In this document: positions 22,600 to 33,889 of the stretch, piece after piece
Layout of the letters: every line of letters begins with the position of its first letter
Numbering within the stretch: the stretch's first letter is position 1
Origin: Liolophura sinensis
Lineage: Eukaryota > Mollusca > Polyplacophora > Chitonida > Chitonidae
NCBI RefSeq assembly: GCF_032854445.1
Contig: NC_088300.1
Location: 64,082,984-64,146,983 of the forward strand
Reading direction: 5' to 3'
DNA: 64,000 nucleotides
Position numbers and translations under genes: made by a program
The notes under the pieces: model-generated
Databases searched by the model: none
What the model saw: the letters and a program-made list of their open reading frames with translations, nothing else
Told to the model about the DNA's origin: nothing

Positions 22600-23500
22600 C
22601 GACAAAATTTTTTGCCAAAAATCTCCGGTATACCTTTTTAAACTAGATTTGTCTTACAAATTCTAAAACGTTATATTTCCTTTCGGAAAGGTTCGTTTCT
22701 GAAAGAAAAAAACTTTAAAAACAAATTCCGCAATGCATGCAGAATCTGTATTTCACCTGAATGATTCATTCCTTGAACTCACACCGGTTGGCGAGGTTAT
22801 CAAGAATAGATCGCTGATATAGGACTGCAGCTGGTTACATTTCATAGGTTATGCACATGTATAGTGGACTCCATTGTGCATACAATGCCAGGAATGCCAA
22901 AGTTAATATCATTATATAATCGTCCCTATCCGGAGAGAAACAAGAGGTGTTGATTCATGTGTATGTAATACAATGTCATTTTAATCGATGGCATCGTATC
23001 AATCTATATTTCTTTTGTTTCATCTTGTTTGTCTGCCGAGGAATCGGGAACTATATGCACAATACGCTTTCCTGAGCTGTGTCTGGTCAGGAGTCTTGAT
23101 GTAAGACTTCACCGCATTCACTCAATGCTTATGTAATCAGATACAGTTCTGGGTGAGCAGGGGGACACGTTGATGCTGAAATAAGGCGTTCCATGCCCAA
23201 ACCAATAAAATGACTCCACCTTAGACCACCACCACCCACGACCACCAAACTCAGCACATTCTTAGCTAAAATCATGGACAGCGACCACCCCGACCATGGT
23301 CGCGACAATAATCCCCCCCCCTCCCCCCAAAAAAAAAATTTAAAAAGAAACAGCAGAACAAGAGTGAAGGAAAATTATCCAGCACCTATAGATAAATAGA
23401 GATTGTGTTTTCTTTTACTCCAAATGCGTATCAAGTCAATAACTTCCACTGCGTATTTATGGCTATGGCGTTGTGGTACGCCTACTATATTTTGAAGCTT
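22600..23500. other. Gene-free stretch
   Basis: No exon or domain seen. It contains a C-run followed by an A-run at 23311-23340. Confidence 0.5.
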
Positions 23501-23505
23501 GGCGT

Positions 23506-23536
23506 GCAGGCTGTTGCCCATGAAGCAACAGCCTGC
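23506..23536. other. Perfect 12-bp-arm hairpin
   Basis: GCAGGCTGTTGC (23506-23517), 7-nt loop CCATGAA, GCAACAGCCTGC (23525-23536). A second palindrome overlaps it (ATGAAGC ... GCTTCAT). The role is unknown. Confidence 0.9.
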
Positions 23537-23769
23537 TTCATTGGCAACTATATTACTATATAATAGTAATAGTAGTATATTGAAAAGACAGAACGAGTCG
23601 GAGAACCGGACTTGTGAGGGCTGGTATTCGCCCGTCAGAAACTGGCTCTTTTCTGACACAGGTTTGCATTGAGTGGACACGTGAGTGTCACACAATTAGT
23701 TGAAATAATTACGCTGGTATAATTGCTTGCCGATCCATTTAGGCTATCAATAGTTTGCACGGTAACACG

Positions 23770-24350
23770 GCATCTTTTACATCAAGTGATTTTGCGTTTT
23801 GGAGAATCTTCTCGTAACACAGATCAAAATGTCGCTTTTGCCTTATTTTCTGAAGGGTTTTAACAGTCAAAGAAGCAATTTCTTGACCTACTGCTGCTAA
23901 TAAATTTGGACTTTGTAATGTTTTACTAAGATTATCGGAATGCTTAAGAATAAGGTGCTAGAGTGATATTCCCCAGAAAAGATCAGATTTTCTCATTTGT
24001 GACTGTACTCCAATAACCCTACCTTTCACTTCACTGTCTGTTGCACATTGTAGTGTCTCTTCCCACATATTAAATAAAACCTTTTAGTTATTACGAATGC
24101 TCTCCATTGAATTTGCATTGAACAGTCCAGCGCGTAGGACAAAGTACTCTAACTCCAGGTGTATCGGGTTGAATATTAGTTTTCAGGTTATCAAACAATG
24201 ATTCACGCCTGAGTGATTATTTGATCAATTTACAAATTTCGTGAGTAACTTCCAAAGCGTCTTTAGTAGCTTTTTGTACCTCTTTAATGGCGTCGTTGCA
24301 CGCAAGGTTTATTGAGTGGCCATAACAGTGTGTGAACAACTTTCATTTGA
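23770..24350 (-). pseudogene. hAT-type transposase remnant (ZMYM1 / DUF4371-like)
   Basis: Minus-strand translation from about 24345 reads HCYGHSINLACNDAIKEVQK, then ALEVTHEICKLIK, a stop, SLRRESLFDNLK, and PGVRVLCPTRWTV. In other frames it continues DSEVKGRVIGVQSQM, HSDNLSKTLQSPNLLAAVGQ and ASLTVKTLQKIR. This order is the central core of zinc-finger MYM-type protein 1-like proteins derived from hAT transposases. Several stops and frameshifts make it a dead fragment; N-terminal zinc fingers and the hAT dimerisation end were not found. Confidence 0.8.
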
Positions 24351-24822
24351 TTTCTTCCCAATTTTGGCAAGACTTTGTGGAGATCTGGAGAAAATATTTA
24401 TCACTTGAATAAACAGAACTTTGACACAGGGTCAGACAAACCAAAACTTTTAATTTTAATCAAATTTAATTTTAGTCTTTTTCAACTTTTTTATGTTCTT
24501 TACTTTTTTATGCACCCTGGTAGAATCGTTCATCGTCTGCGTGCACCTGCTTTGCTCTTGTGGTACACAGCGTAAGTATACTTTGCACTGGTTGCAAGTA
24601 GTGAGTTATGCACTTTTGTGCATGACTTATTGTGTACTTAGAATCATGATGTATACATGGCGAAGCCATTATCGTTTTCGTAAATATAATAATTGAGCAG
24701 CGATCTTCAGCTAACGTAGCAGACGGTAACACTAAATTAAATGTCAAACATCGGATCTGTAGCAAAACCGAAAATTCGCGGACCGCCGTCTTTTTTTATT
24801 GGAACATGCTGCTTTAATATTC

Positions 24823-25050
24823 CCCCCCCCCCCCCTAAAAAAATATTTATTTATTTGATTGGTGTTTTACGCCGTACTCAAGAATATTTCACCGGGGGAA
24901 ACCCACGACCATCCGCAGGTTGCTGGCAGACCTTCCCACTTACGGCCGGAGAGGAAGCCAGCATGAGCTGGACTTGAACACACAGCGACCGCAGTGGTGA
25001 GAGGCTTCTGGGTCATTACGCTGCGCTAGCGCGCTAACCGACTGAGCCAT
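24823..25050 (-). repeat. C-run followed by full-length SINE-A copy
   Basis: A 13-bp C-run (about 24823-24835) is followed by TTATTTGATTGGTGTTTTAC, CATCCGCAGGTTGCTGGCAG, the GACTTGAACACACAGCGACC B-box region and GCGCTAACCGACTGAGCCA. The core between AATATTTCAC and GAAACCCACG is shortened. Confidence 0.9.
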
Positions 25051-25744
25051 AAGCAGCAACTTCAAAACTGACGCTAGGTGATACATGATTCAATATTTTA
25101 GTTTTATTTAAACAATTTTTAAGATTTATAAAGAATCTACGATTAGCCATACGAATGCAGAAACGAATGTTGATTAAAGAATGATTGAAAGATTTCAGGG
25201 CAAAGTTAAAACAATTTCAGTGTACAAGAATTTAATGAAATTAACAAGATTATAAGCCGTTACTTTTAACTGCACATAAAGTGCAAACAGTCGAGCAATT
25301 ATTTAGAAAAAAGATAAACGATACACAATATATGATAGACTATTTACATAAGGTGGATAACATTGTTTGTAATATTGATACAGTTGTATAACATGTCCAC
25401 CGAGACGATACTAATGAGCTGGGTCTGGAAGAAACAGCCACTGAATTCATTGGTAGAGACACAAGTCGGCAGTCAGTGTTTTCCGGACGATCCTGATCTG
25501 AGCAGTTGATACCTGGTGTTTGCTGAGCTGAACACCTAAATTTTAATGATTTGTACCCATGTGGAAAAAGAAAAAAAGAAAAAATGCTGAGTTGACTTAG
25601 TACAACGTTAATTACAAAAAGTCCACTGAACTTGATTTTTTTTTCCAAGAGAAAACACACGCACGGTGTGATAAAAGATGCCTTTTGGCAATAGAATTTT
25701 AGTCGCTCTGTCAGTTGTCAGGTTGTATCTCCAGCCATCTAGAC

Positions 25745-25815
25745 CCTGGAGCTTAATTCTGGGACCTAGGCGACCCCTGGGCCCTCGCATAGTTTGGCTG
25801 TGATAGTCAATTCGC
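25745..25815 (+). repeat. Direct repeat copy 1 (paired with 29010-29085)
   Basis: Shares the order CTAGGCG, CCCCTG, CCCTCGC, GGCTG, GATAGTC with 29010-29085 in the same orientation, over about 65 bp with ~75-80% identity by eye. Confidence 0.65.
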
Positions 25816-25893
25816 CATTAGCTCCCCGAAACATGAAAAACTGTTATTTTGCTCTTGCGTTTGTTCCTGTTGCTTTGTGGTTTCTTTCCCTTT

Positions 25894-26014
25894 TTCTTTC
25901 CAGATAGTGCTGCTGTCAGTCTGTTGTCTTGTTGAGCCCCAGTACCCTTACTCAATTCTTTCCAGATAGTGCTGCTGTCAGTCTGTTGTCTTGTTGAGCC
26001 CCAGTACCATTACT
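25894..26014 (+). repeat. 62-bp tandem duplication
   Basis: Two near-identical units (25894-25955 and 25956-26014) containing TTCTTTCCAGATAGTGCTGC and GAGCCCCAGTACC. They differ by about two bases in the shared part, so the duplication looks young. Each unit contains a polypyrimidine-CAG acceptor-like stretch. Confidence 0.9.
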
Positions 26015-26319
26015 AAGTGAAATATTCTTTTTTAGTCCTTAAAAACCTGTCATAATAATGTTCTTAATCATGAAAAGAACATTGTGTTGATAACTGGCAA
26101 ATGTTGTGATTGTGAACACCAATCTTAAAATCAGTAAATCTCAGGGTGTATAAATATACAATAGTATAACAATGAAATAAGTATCCAACCAAAAGTTTAT
26201 TTTCATCAGTAATAAGAAATTCGTGTCATAGAAATGCACATATCATTTTTATCTAGTCAATAGGACTAGAGGTGAAAGTAAAAAAAATGTTTGATTTTTT
26301 TTCTAAAATATTTCCATAG

Positions 26320-26690
26320 GTATGCGAAGCCGTCTAAAGAGGGATGCTGTCTCCTCTGTATTCTCTTTCAGTATGAAAAAGAAGGTGCTGTCACGTCCTC
26401 TGCGCAGACAGAAAGCAGACGAGAACTGTTATCTTAAATCAGATTTTGGATTGGAGATTGGGTCAGAGGTCACTCGTCACTCCTCTTCTGGCAATGAATT
26501 AGAGAATGTGGACCCTGTGGCTAGCACTTCAGATAGCCCATTAGATGATGGGGTACAGTGTGAACTGTTAGGAAGGAAGTCAATAGAACAATATGTTACT
26601 AACCCTAAGGCGGTCTGCTATTACATTGGATTTCAGGATTATGAGCATTTTATGTTTTTTATCACACTTGAGTTCATGAATTTACAATAT
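26320..26690 (+). pseudogene. THAP-domain transposase fragment (ISL2EU-type)
   Basis: After a T-rich run and AG at 26319, the frame reads RSRLKRDAVSSVFSFS, like the C-terminal end of a THAP zinc finger (RxRLKxDAVPSxF). An acidic linker follows, then RKSIEQYVTNPKAVCYYIGF and QDYEHFMFFITL, typical of the region just before a DDE_Tnp_4 transposase domain. The zinc-coordinating N-terminus and the catalytic domain are missing. It faces the YqaJ remnant at 26690-27320, the two-gene arrangement of ISL2EU elements. Confidence 0.65.
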
Positions 26691-27320
26691 AGATAATATG
26701 TATGTTCTGAAATGATTGATGTAAAACAGGTCAAGCTTTGGAAGTAGTGAATGGTTACAGAATGTGTCATCAATTTCAATTTTTTGAATGCACAGATAAC
26801 AAAAAGTATATACAACAAAATAACAAAATGATCGTTTAGAAATGTTCAGTTGTGCCTGAACTTGACAAGAATAAGAAAGGGTGATATTACCATCTGTATC
26901 ATGTGTGAGAAAAGGAAAATATCTACCTCGGGAGATTTTCTCATTACGTCCAGCGTATGGGCATTTAACTTCCACCAAGGTACTACTATCTAAGACAGCA
27001 TCTGTTGTAGCTGCCAGGTAAGGCAAATCAACACAAATAAATAACCCTGCTCTACGGGTTCTCACACCTAATTTTTCTCAAACTGAGAAATGGCTTTTTG
27101 TTCATACTGTTTCCCATGAAGCATTGCTTTTGTTGTGCATCGCTGTCTTGTAAGGAGGCACACAAAGTTTGTTTCTGCGGCTTGTCATTTTGACGATCTC
27201 TCCAAAACGTGACACTGTAAGACGCCATCTCTTTTCCCTTTACCAGGCCTTGCTCGCACTTTGTTTTCTTGTATTATATTCCACAATCTCGGCCTGCGAG
27301 GTGGTTATCTAGAAAAGCGG
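26682..27320 (-). pseudogene. YqaJ-type exonuclease pseudogene of an ISL2EU transposon
   Basis: YqaJ nucleases are lambda-exonuclease-like enzymes. The minus strand reads, from right to left with frameshifts, TRKQSAS, RWRLTVSRFGEIVKM, HGKQYEQKAI, then in one open frame (26682-27065) RRAGLFICVDLPYLAATTDA, LVEVKCPYAGRNEKI, FPFLTHDTDGNITL, CQVQAQLNIS, FCYFVVYTF and LLPKLDLFYINHF. The nuclease-type VEVKCPY motif is intact, but the upstream half is shifted. The order matches the YqaJ protein of ISL2EU/IS4EU DNA transposons. Confidence 0.8.
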
Positions 27321-27531
27321 AAATGTTTCATTGTAAAACTGGTGTTTAAACAGTTTTGTCAGCACCTGGAATAAATCAATTTTTCAAATGCCTACAGCAT
27401 ATAATAATGTTATCTAATCTAGAGTTCAAACTGGCTGGACAAAACCATGTTGCGGAGGGCTTTCTGTTCTGGTGGTTCACTCAAAGATTCAAGTAATTTC
27501 TAAAAAAAATTACGAAGGATGCTATATCCAC

Positions 27532-27753
27532 TCAATACGCTGTGTACGGCAAAGGGAGGTAATCATGGTCAGCAGCTGAAGCCTGCAGGTGTGCTCTAGA
27601 ATAAAGATATCTCATGGTGATATCTACAGATGAGATGGAGCAGTAGTTAATCATCATGTTTCTCACATGATCATTAAATCCTCTCATGTCCCTGTATTTT
27701 ACAGGTCTTGGGTCCTCCAGCATTCTGCCTGAGAACTTCCTTTTGCTAGACAA
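27532..27753 (-). pseudogene. Possible N-terminal piece of the ISL2EU YqaJ protein
   Basis: A 73-residue frame (MSSKRKFSGRMLEDPRPVKY...) lies upstream of the YqaJ remnant on the same strand. The segment is protein-like in composition, but I do not recognise it securely. It could be the N-terminal region of the same transposon protein or an unrelated exon. Confidence 0.35.
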
Positions 27754-27998
27754 TTTCTCTGCCTTAACTGGAGATCCTGCAAAATAAAATGACTCGTCGC
27801 CTTTAGGAGTTCAGGGAGTACCTGCACCTAGTTGTACAAAGGCACTAGTTTACTTCAACAGTCATGGCCCTGATAACCAATAACGTTGCCTGTTTAAAGC
27901 CAACAATCCCTGCTTTGGGTGTGGCTTTAAGACAGTTGGTATGTCACGTATTACAACGGTTTACTCCTCATAATTTTGGCTTTCTGCATTTAAATGTT

Positions 27999-28036
27999 CT
28001 TTAATACAGCTTTAAACACCAATCAAATAAATAAAG
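27999..28036 (+). repeat. Short SINE-A 3' tail fragment
   Basis: TTTAAACACCAATCAAATAA and an AATAAAG tail resemble the SINE-A end. Confidence 0.45.
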
Positions 28037-28440
28037 CAATCGTACTATCTGAGCAATTCTCCAGATTAGAAAAAAATTAATTACATCTGCTACTGTAGTC
28101 ACTTGAAATCCAATTATATTTAATCAGTCAAATTTCTCAACATTAACATATCATATAAACTTATAAATATATAAAATAAAAATATACCTATATCATAAAA
28201 GCCAAATATTAGTTTCTGAACAATCCAGGTCACTTTCCCCAGCTAACTGACAAAGTAGCAATCCTCTCAAGCTGTGACATAAAATTTACCACTGTACTTG
28301 TTCTTTAGTCGATAAAATGTTTGCTGAAATGTTTGCACGCTGTCTGTGCAACATCTCTCCACTTGCACTTCTCCTGTCTGGATGAAATCGTAAAGCATTA
28401 ACAGCACAGCTGCTATATGCTGGCAGGTACCAGCCAGCCT

Positions 28441-28592
28441 GTCTAATTTCTACCTAGGTACACCTACCCATAAGGACCACATGTAAGGATTACCCATAAG
28501 TACCCGTAAGGACTTAGAATTACCCATCATTACCAGTCTGAAGACAAAATACTGCCTAAAAGTTGTTAAATTCACTTTGGAAATGTTCTCCG

Positions 28593-28683
<91 letters not shown>

Positions 28684-28868
28684 ATCACCAACTAATTTAT
28701 AAGTTATTTTGTTTTTCTTTTCTAATTTCTATCTAGGTACGCCTACCCATAAGAACCACATGTAAGAATTACCCATAAGGACTTAGAATTACCCATACGT
28801 ACCAGTCTGAAGACAAAATACTGTCCGAAAGTCGTTACAAATTCACGTTAGAAATGTTCTCCGATGTA
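28441..28868 (+). repeat. ~150-bp direct duplication flanking a TA/TG microsatellite
   Basis: 28441-28595 and 28719-28868 are near copies (CTACCCATAAG, ACTTAGAATTACCCAT, CCAGTCTGAAGACAAAATAC, GAAATGTTCTCCGA). Between them lie (TA)n at about 28597-28622 and (TG)n at about 28631-28678. Confidence 0.92.
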
Positions 28869-29009
28869 CTCTCACTAATTTGCCTTACTAAAATCGGTGC
28901 ACTACTCGGCACCGATATGTGCGTCAATAATAAGAATTTAGCACTTCATATATCTTACTATAGTTCCTAATTTCAGACGCCAGAAATCGCTTTCAACGTC
29001 TCTGCGGCC

Positions 29010-29085
29010 GTCTAGCGGTCCATAGCTTCCGGGGTCTAGGCGGCCCCTGTACCCTCGCCTATTGGGCTGAGATAGTCTGGGCAAT
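29010..29085 (+). repeat. Direct repeat copy 2 (paired with 25745-25815)
   Basis: GGTCTAGGCGGCCCCTG, CCCTCGCCTA, GGCTGAGATAGTC. Same orientation as copy 1. The pair brackets the ISL2EU remnant. Confidence 0.65.
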
Positions 29086-29261
29086 CTTAATTTACTTCCA
29101 CTGCCCTTGTTGCCAGATACTGGAAAGGACAGCTGTCTTGACCAGAGGCTGGTGTGCCAAAGGCAAACGTGACGGATAGAAGATTCGAGATAACTAACAG
29201 CAGGCTTTATCGAGCAAACAACGGAGGGTCTGTACTGTGCACGACGTAAGTGATTGTTTCG

Positions 29262-29425
29262 TTTCACTCCGTACTCAAGTTTATTTGAATTTCACGACGG
29301 CGGCCAGCATTATATGATGGAAGAAACCGTACAGAACGGGGGAAGCCCACGATCATCTGTAGGCTCCCTGAACAGGGGGCCTACCGTCAGACGAAAGGAA
29401 TGACCTGGCGTTCTCTTTCAGTTCC
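29262..29425 (-). repeat. SINE-A fragment
   Basis: CGTACTCAAGTTTATTTGAA, ACGGCGGCCAGCATTAT, GAAGCCCACGATCATCTG; the tRNA-like head is missing. Confidence 0.75.
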
Positions 29426-29429
29426 TGAA

Positions 29430-31390
29430 GAATTGCAATTGGACATTTTGCCGGAAACCCATTGCATGTTACATGAAAATAAATTTTGGCCCAGTGAATG
29501 GGGTGACAACATACATTTTTCTCATAGCAATTTGAAGTTATTGCTGTACTGTAGATGTTGAAATAAATTTAGTCCAGGAGGTTTCAAAGCCACCTCTTAG
29601 GGCGAGCTGGTGCTTCGCACCGTTTACCAGCCTTATCTCAATATAAGTTGAATTGACGGAATCTCCGGATATGATTTTGTCTGCCCCTATTTCGACAACG
29701 CTTTGGTGGCCATTCATGCGACAATGGCAACAGAGCCAGATCCCAAGCGTGCGTGTGAAGGGGTGTGGTGGGGTGGGGAGTGGAAGGGAGTGTCAGTCAT
29801 TCGTAGACCCAAATCTTTTTTTCTTTTTTTTTTAATAATTCACTCCACTCACCCTCGGATCCACAGCCCCTGAACAAAGCTCATATCCATCAGCAGTTTG
29901 ACAAACCGGAGGCAAAAGAATTCGATCAGAGCAAGTCCAATGAAAGTTTACTATTTTTTCAGAATACAGCCCAAATAATTACCTTCCATAAAATATCAGT
30001 CTCGTCAATGCACTCACGTTAAAACAGTAATAAAGTTCCAAAAATGAATAATGCTGGTCACATAACGTTCTCAAACTTTAGAATGATTTATACACCATAA
30101 ATAGTACAGATACGAGAGTGATATTTACTGAAATGCAATCATTTGAGCTATCCTTGGTAAATACAGAACATTTGTTCCTCTTAGATAAAATCTGCATGAA
30201 TAGCCGCTTTAAGGATTAACGGGCAAAGCCAGCTATGCTTAGTGACAGCTGGTAAACAAATGGTAGCTATATCATTCACATCTCCAAAACAACTTGTGAC
30301 AGTGAGACAGTTTCTCATAGTTAGTGACACAAACCATACATCCATCAGTTCTCCAAAAGGGCTTAGAGGCAGAAAATCAGTTTGTGGCATATATTTCATA
30401 AGGAAGGAATTTTTTCAGTGGTGACTGCACTTGTTACTTTATTATGTTTTGTGGAGTCAGTAGATTCTCAGTTCTGTAGATTCAAGGATGCCACAGAAAA
30501 TCAAGAGTGGCCTCTCAGTGTAAGCCTCTGCAGCTTGTTGATAGTGTCATGCAGCTGATCATATTGCTAGCTCTTATTGACTGATTTTTTTTTTTTTTTG
30601 ATTTGTATTTTATGCCTAGCATTAGGGCGGGAGGAAACCAGGACCATCTGCAGGTTACTGGCAGACCTTCTCATGTATGGCTGGGGAGGAAGCCAGCATG
30701 AGCTGAACTTGGACTCACAGTGACCACATTGGTTAGAGGCTCATGGGCCATTATGCCACCTTGGCATGCTATCCACCTCAGCCCTTATCCATTGACTAAA
30801 AATTTGTTTTTAGATATACAGTAATAATTTTACTGTACTATTGTAGTAACAAAGTCACATGTTAAAATGCATCCATGAATGAACGTATTCTCAGTGGCCT
30901 GACATTTATTAATTTTAAACTAAAACCTTAGACCATAATTTCAGCAGCACGCATTAATTATGATTGGCTAAAGTTCCAGTGGCTTCAAATTTATATGACC
31001 TGTAATGCACAGCAAAAACATCTTGCCAGCCATCCTGTAAGATATTTGATATGAAACAACTGCATTCCAAAAGTGGAGAATCTGACAGATATAATTGTTT
31101 GAACCCTTTAACCAAATATTATATCTGTAAAACCAGGTTAAAAGTTAGTTCAGCAACTTTTATTGACAGTAAATGGATTGTCTCACAACAGCTGTCCAGC
31201 TTCACAAACTTCTTAAAAACAACACAAAGTACAGTGAAACCACACGTACATCTTCACGTGTGGTCTGTTTTCAGTCCCACCATATCAAAGTATAAAACAC
31301 CTCTAGAAGGCACAGCTTACATCCCCTAGAGTGTACATGTATTGTCACTGTTTCAGTGCGTAATTAAATAGTAAAATGCCATACACCATC
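29430..31390. other. Intergenic stretch left of Hikeshi, may include its 3' UTR
   Basis: No further exon recognised. It holds a T-run at 29814-29832 and a SINE-A copy (minus) at 30588-30785. Hikeshi is transcribed leftward, so the part next to 31391 is presumably its 3' UTR. Confidence 0.5.
30588..30785 (-). repeat. SINE-A copy, degenerate
   Basis: T-run tail, GATTTGTATTTTATGCC, CATCTGCAGGTTACTGGCAG, GAGGAAGCCAGCATGAGCTG, a GGACTCACAGTGACC B-box region. Confidence 0.85.
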
Positions 31391-33889
31391 TCAAGATTTC
31401 CAGAAATACGGGTTTTGCTGCAATCGTCTCTTAAAGTTTTCAAACCACTTTGACAGGCTACTGAGAGGCACGTATGTCTCTGAGGGGTTGGGTGTCATGT
31501 CTGCTTGTGTGATACAAAATGAGGAAGCGTAGTTCACAAAGTTCTCCACCATTTTCTGAATGAACTCCTCCATCATGGGTAGTGTGTTTGTAGCTGCTGT
31601 TGCTGAGTCGGGAGACTGCTGAGCTAGTTGAGTCAGCGGTTCTACAGATATCCCAATCTGAGCATTGACGTTCTGCACTCCTATCCCACTGTTAAACATG
31701 TTACTGACTGCGGCATCACTGCCAGAAGCACCTGAAACAGAATAAGCAATATCTTGATCACTGTTATGCCTTCCTTAAAGGACTTCTATATATAACTGAA
31801 GAATATCTCAGGCACAGTATCACCCTTACTTTCATGGAATTTTTCACCAACTAATCCCTCTGGTGTTGCAAATTGGTGAAAAACCTAATGAAATTTAAAG
31901 AGATTAACAGTAAATCACATACAGCTTCACACTGTTTTTCATCAAGTAACCACCCTTTAGTGCCTTGTGATATGCGCTTCTTTTGAATTTGTAAACCACA
32001 ACAAAATGGCCAATTGTATGCACCAAATGGTTCAATTCATACTACCCTGTCTCTTAACAGTTTTTTAATGGCAACATTACACACAGATTACAACTTATAA
32101 ATATATATTATCAATTATATCATTCACCACAACTGTTAAGTCACAACATTATACATAACAAGGTAAAAGCTGAGTACTGGATATATTGAATATTATTATT
32201 AAATGTCTGTATGATGTTCTTTATAGATGTTGATTATATTTTGATGTATGCTGTCAGGTAAGACCATATCAATATACATTATTTGGCTTTATCAGTTTGA
32301 CCTCATTTTCTGTAAAATTTTCAAGACACTGTCAAAGAAAATGATTCAATCAATAAAGAGATACATCTAGACGGGTTTTGAAAGTATCTCACCTGATTTT
32401 AACTTTGATATTTTAAAAATAGCACTTGGCTTTGTATTGGTGATATGTCCAAGGAGCTGCCAGGTTTGACTAGAGTCCTTTGAATTTGGCCAGGAGAAGT
32501 AAACTGAAAAAGAAATAAAGAAACAAACATTATAACAACAAAATTTAGATGTTTATCTCATTGGTGTTTAATGTCTTTCTTTTAAAATAGGTGGAGGAAA
32601 CTAGAAAAGCCCACAGAAATCAACTGACCAGAGATTCAAGCAAGCATATGATAACATTAAACTACACTATACTCATCAAAGAAAAAATACATGTTCATGT
32701 ACAATGATCAATACATGCTTTTGTTTTAATTCAATTACCACGATAAACCCGCTGCAAAAAAGCATCACACAAAGCTGTACTCAATAAAAACCTGCTCTCC
32801 TGTTTGACGGAACAGTGACACTTTCCTACCATGTGTTTTCATAAAACAAAATTTTCTAAGGCCATCATTAAAAATATGTTTGTTTGGTGTTCAAGAATGG
32901 CTTTTCACTTGAAATTTTTTTCAGGGATTCTGACAGAAACTGTGTTTTCTCTCAATGTTAGCTTCATTAAAGTATCTTTTTAAATCAGCCAGTTCTGTTT
33001 TGTCCATGAAAGAATTTTCAAGCTTGGCCTGATTCAGTACGTTGATTCTGGGTTTAAATATGTACATGTACGCACTATATAGCTGAAGAACATACCTGCC
33101 CCACCCAGTCCATCTGGAAATGGGGTCTGACCTGTCATAAACACGACAATGTGGTTTATGCTATCCGCATCTGGTATGGTAAAGAGGAACTGGGTCTCCC
33201 CTACCTGCTGGAATTCTGTCTGCACCTGAAAACAATTACAGATATACCACACAAGAATCATAATATATTAAGTGTGCCACATTAACAATATGGCAATAAT
33301 AATATGCAAGTATATATACATATTCAGGCTTTTGTCTAAAGACTATAAACCGCATAGTGTATGCTTACAGTATAGTCTTATCTTTTCAAATGTCTTCTAG
33401 TAAGAAATTTATTTATTTCATTTAAGTTTGTAGATATATGTAAATACTTCCATTTCTGAATGTACTTGTTTCAATTCAGAGTTCTTAACTATGACGATAA
33501 TTATGTTTGTGGGTGGACATGGTGGAGGAAACGTAGATGCACCCAGGGAAAACTACACCCGTCTATATAATGAAGGCCCGGGTGACACCTCATAAATCTC
33601 CAGGCTTTAACCTGGGATATACTGTATCAGAATTTTAAAAATTATAGTACAGGCACTGCGTCCATTTAGATCAGCAGACTATACCACTCGTCCAATTAAG
33701 TAACTCCATTTGTCCCTCTTTCACCATGCAGGTTGTTTACAAAGAACACAGCCCAATTCAAATACAACTACAAGTGTTCTTACTAGACTAATTTATGAAA
33801 CAGAAAGAATTGCTTCTGCTTTGTGGTTTGTAATGACTTGTTCTTGCGAAATCACTTACTAATCGTCCAGAAACAATCACCCCGAACAT
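31391..33889 (-). CDS. HIKESHI: Hikeshi (heat-shock nuclear import carrier for HSP70)
   Basis: Carries ATP-bound HSP70 into the nucleus during heat stress by binding FG nucleoporins (family knowledge). Four exons in transcript order: 33860-33889 ([10 protein letters not shown]), 33096-33225, 32393-32503, 31391-31731. All introns are GT-AG and phases match, giving 203 aa against 197 in human. Recognisable blocks: [20 protein letters not shown], then [37 protein letters not shown] and the C-terminus [18 protein letters not shown] before TGA (31391-31393). It is longer than human mainly in a Gly/Asn/Ser linker around residues 95-115. It is divergently placed to INTS12, about 1.07 kb between the start codons. 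No breaks seen. Confidence 0.96.
33480..33690. repeat. Possible degenerate SINE in Hikeshi intron 1
   Basis: GGTGGAGGAAACGTAGATGC and CCAGGGAAAACTACACC resemble the core of mollusc-type SINEs; the ends are not definable. Confidence 0.35.
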
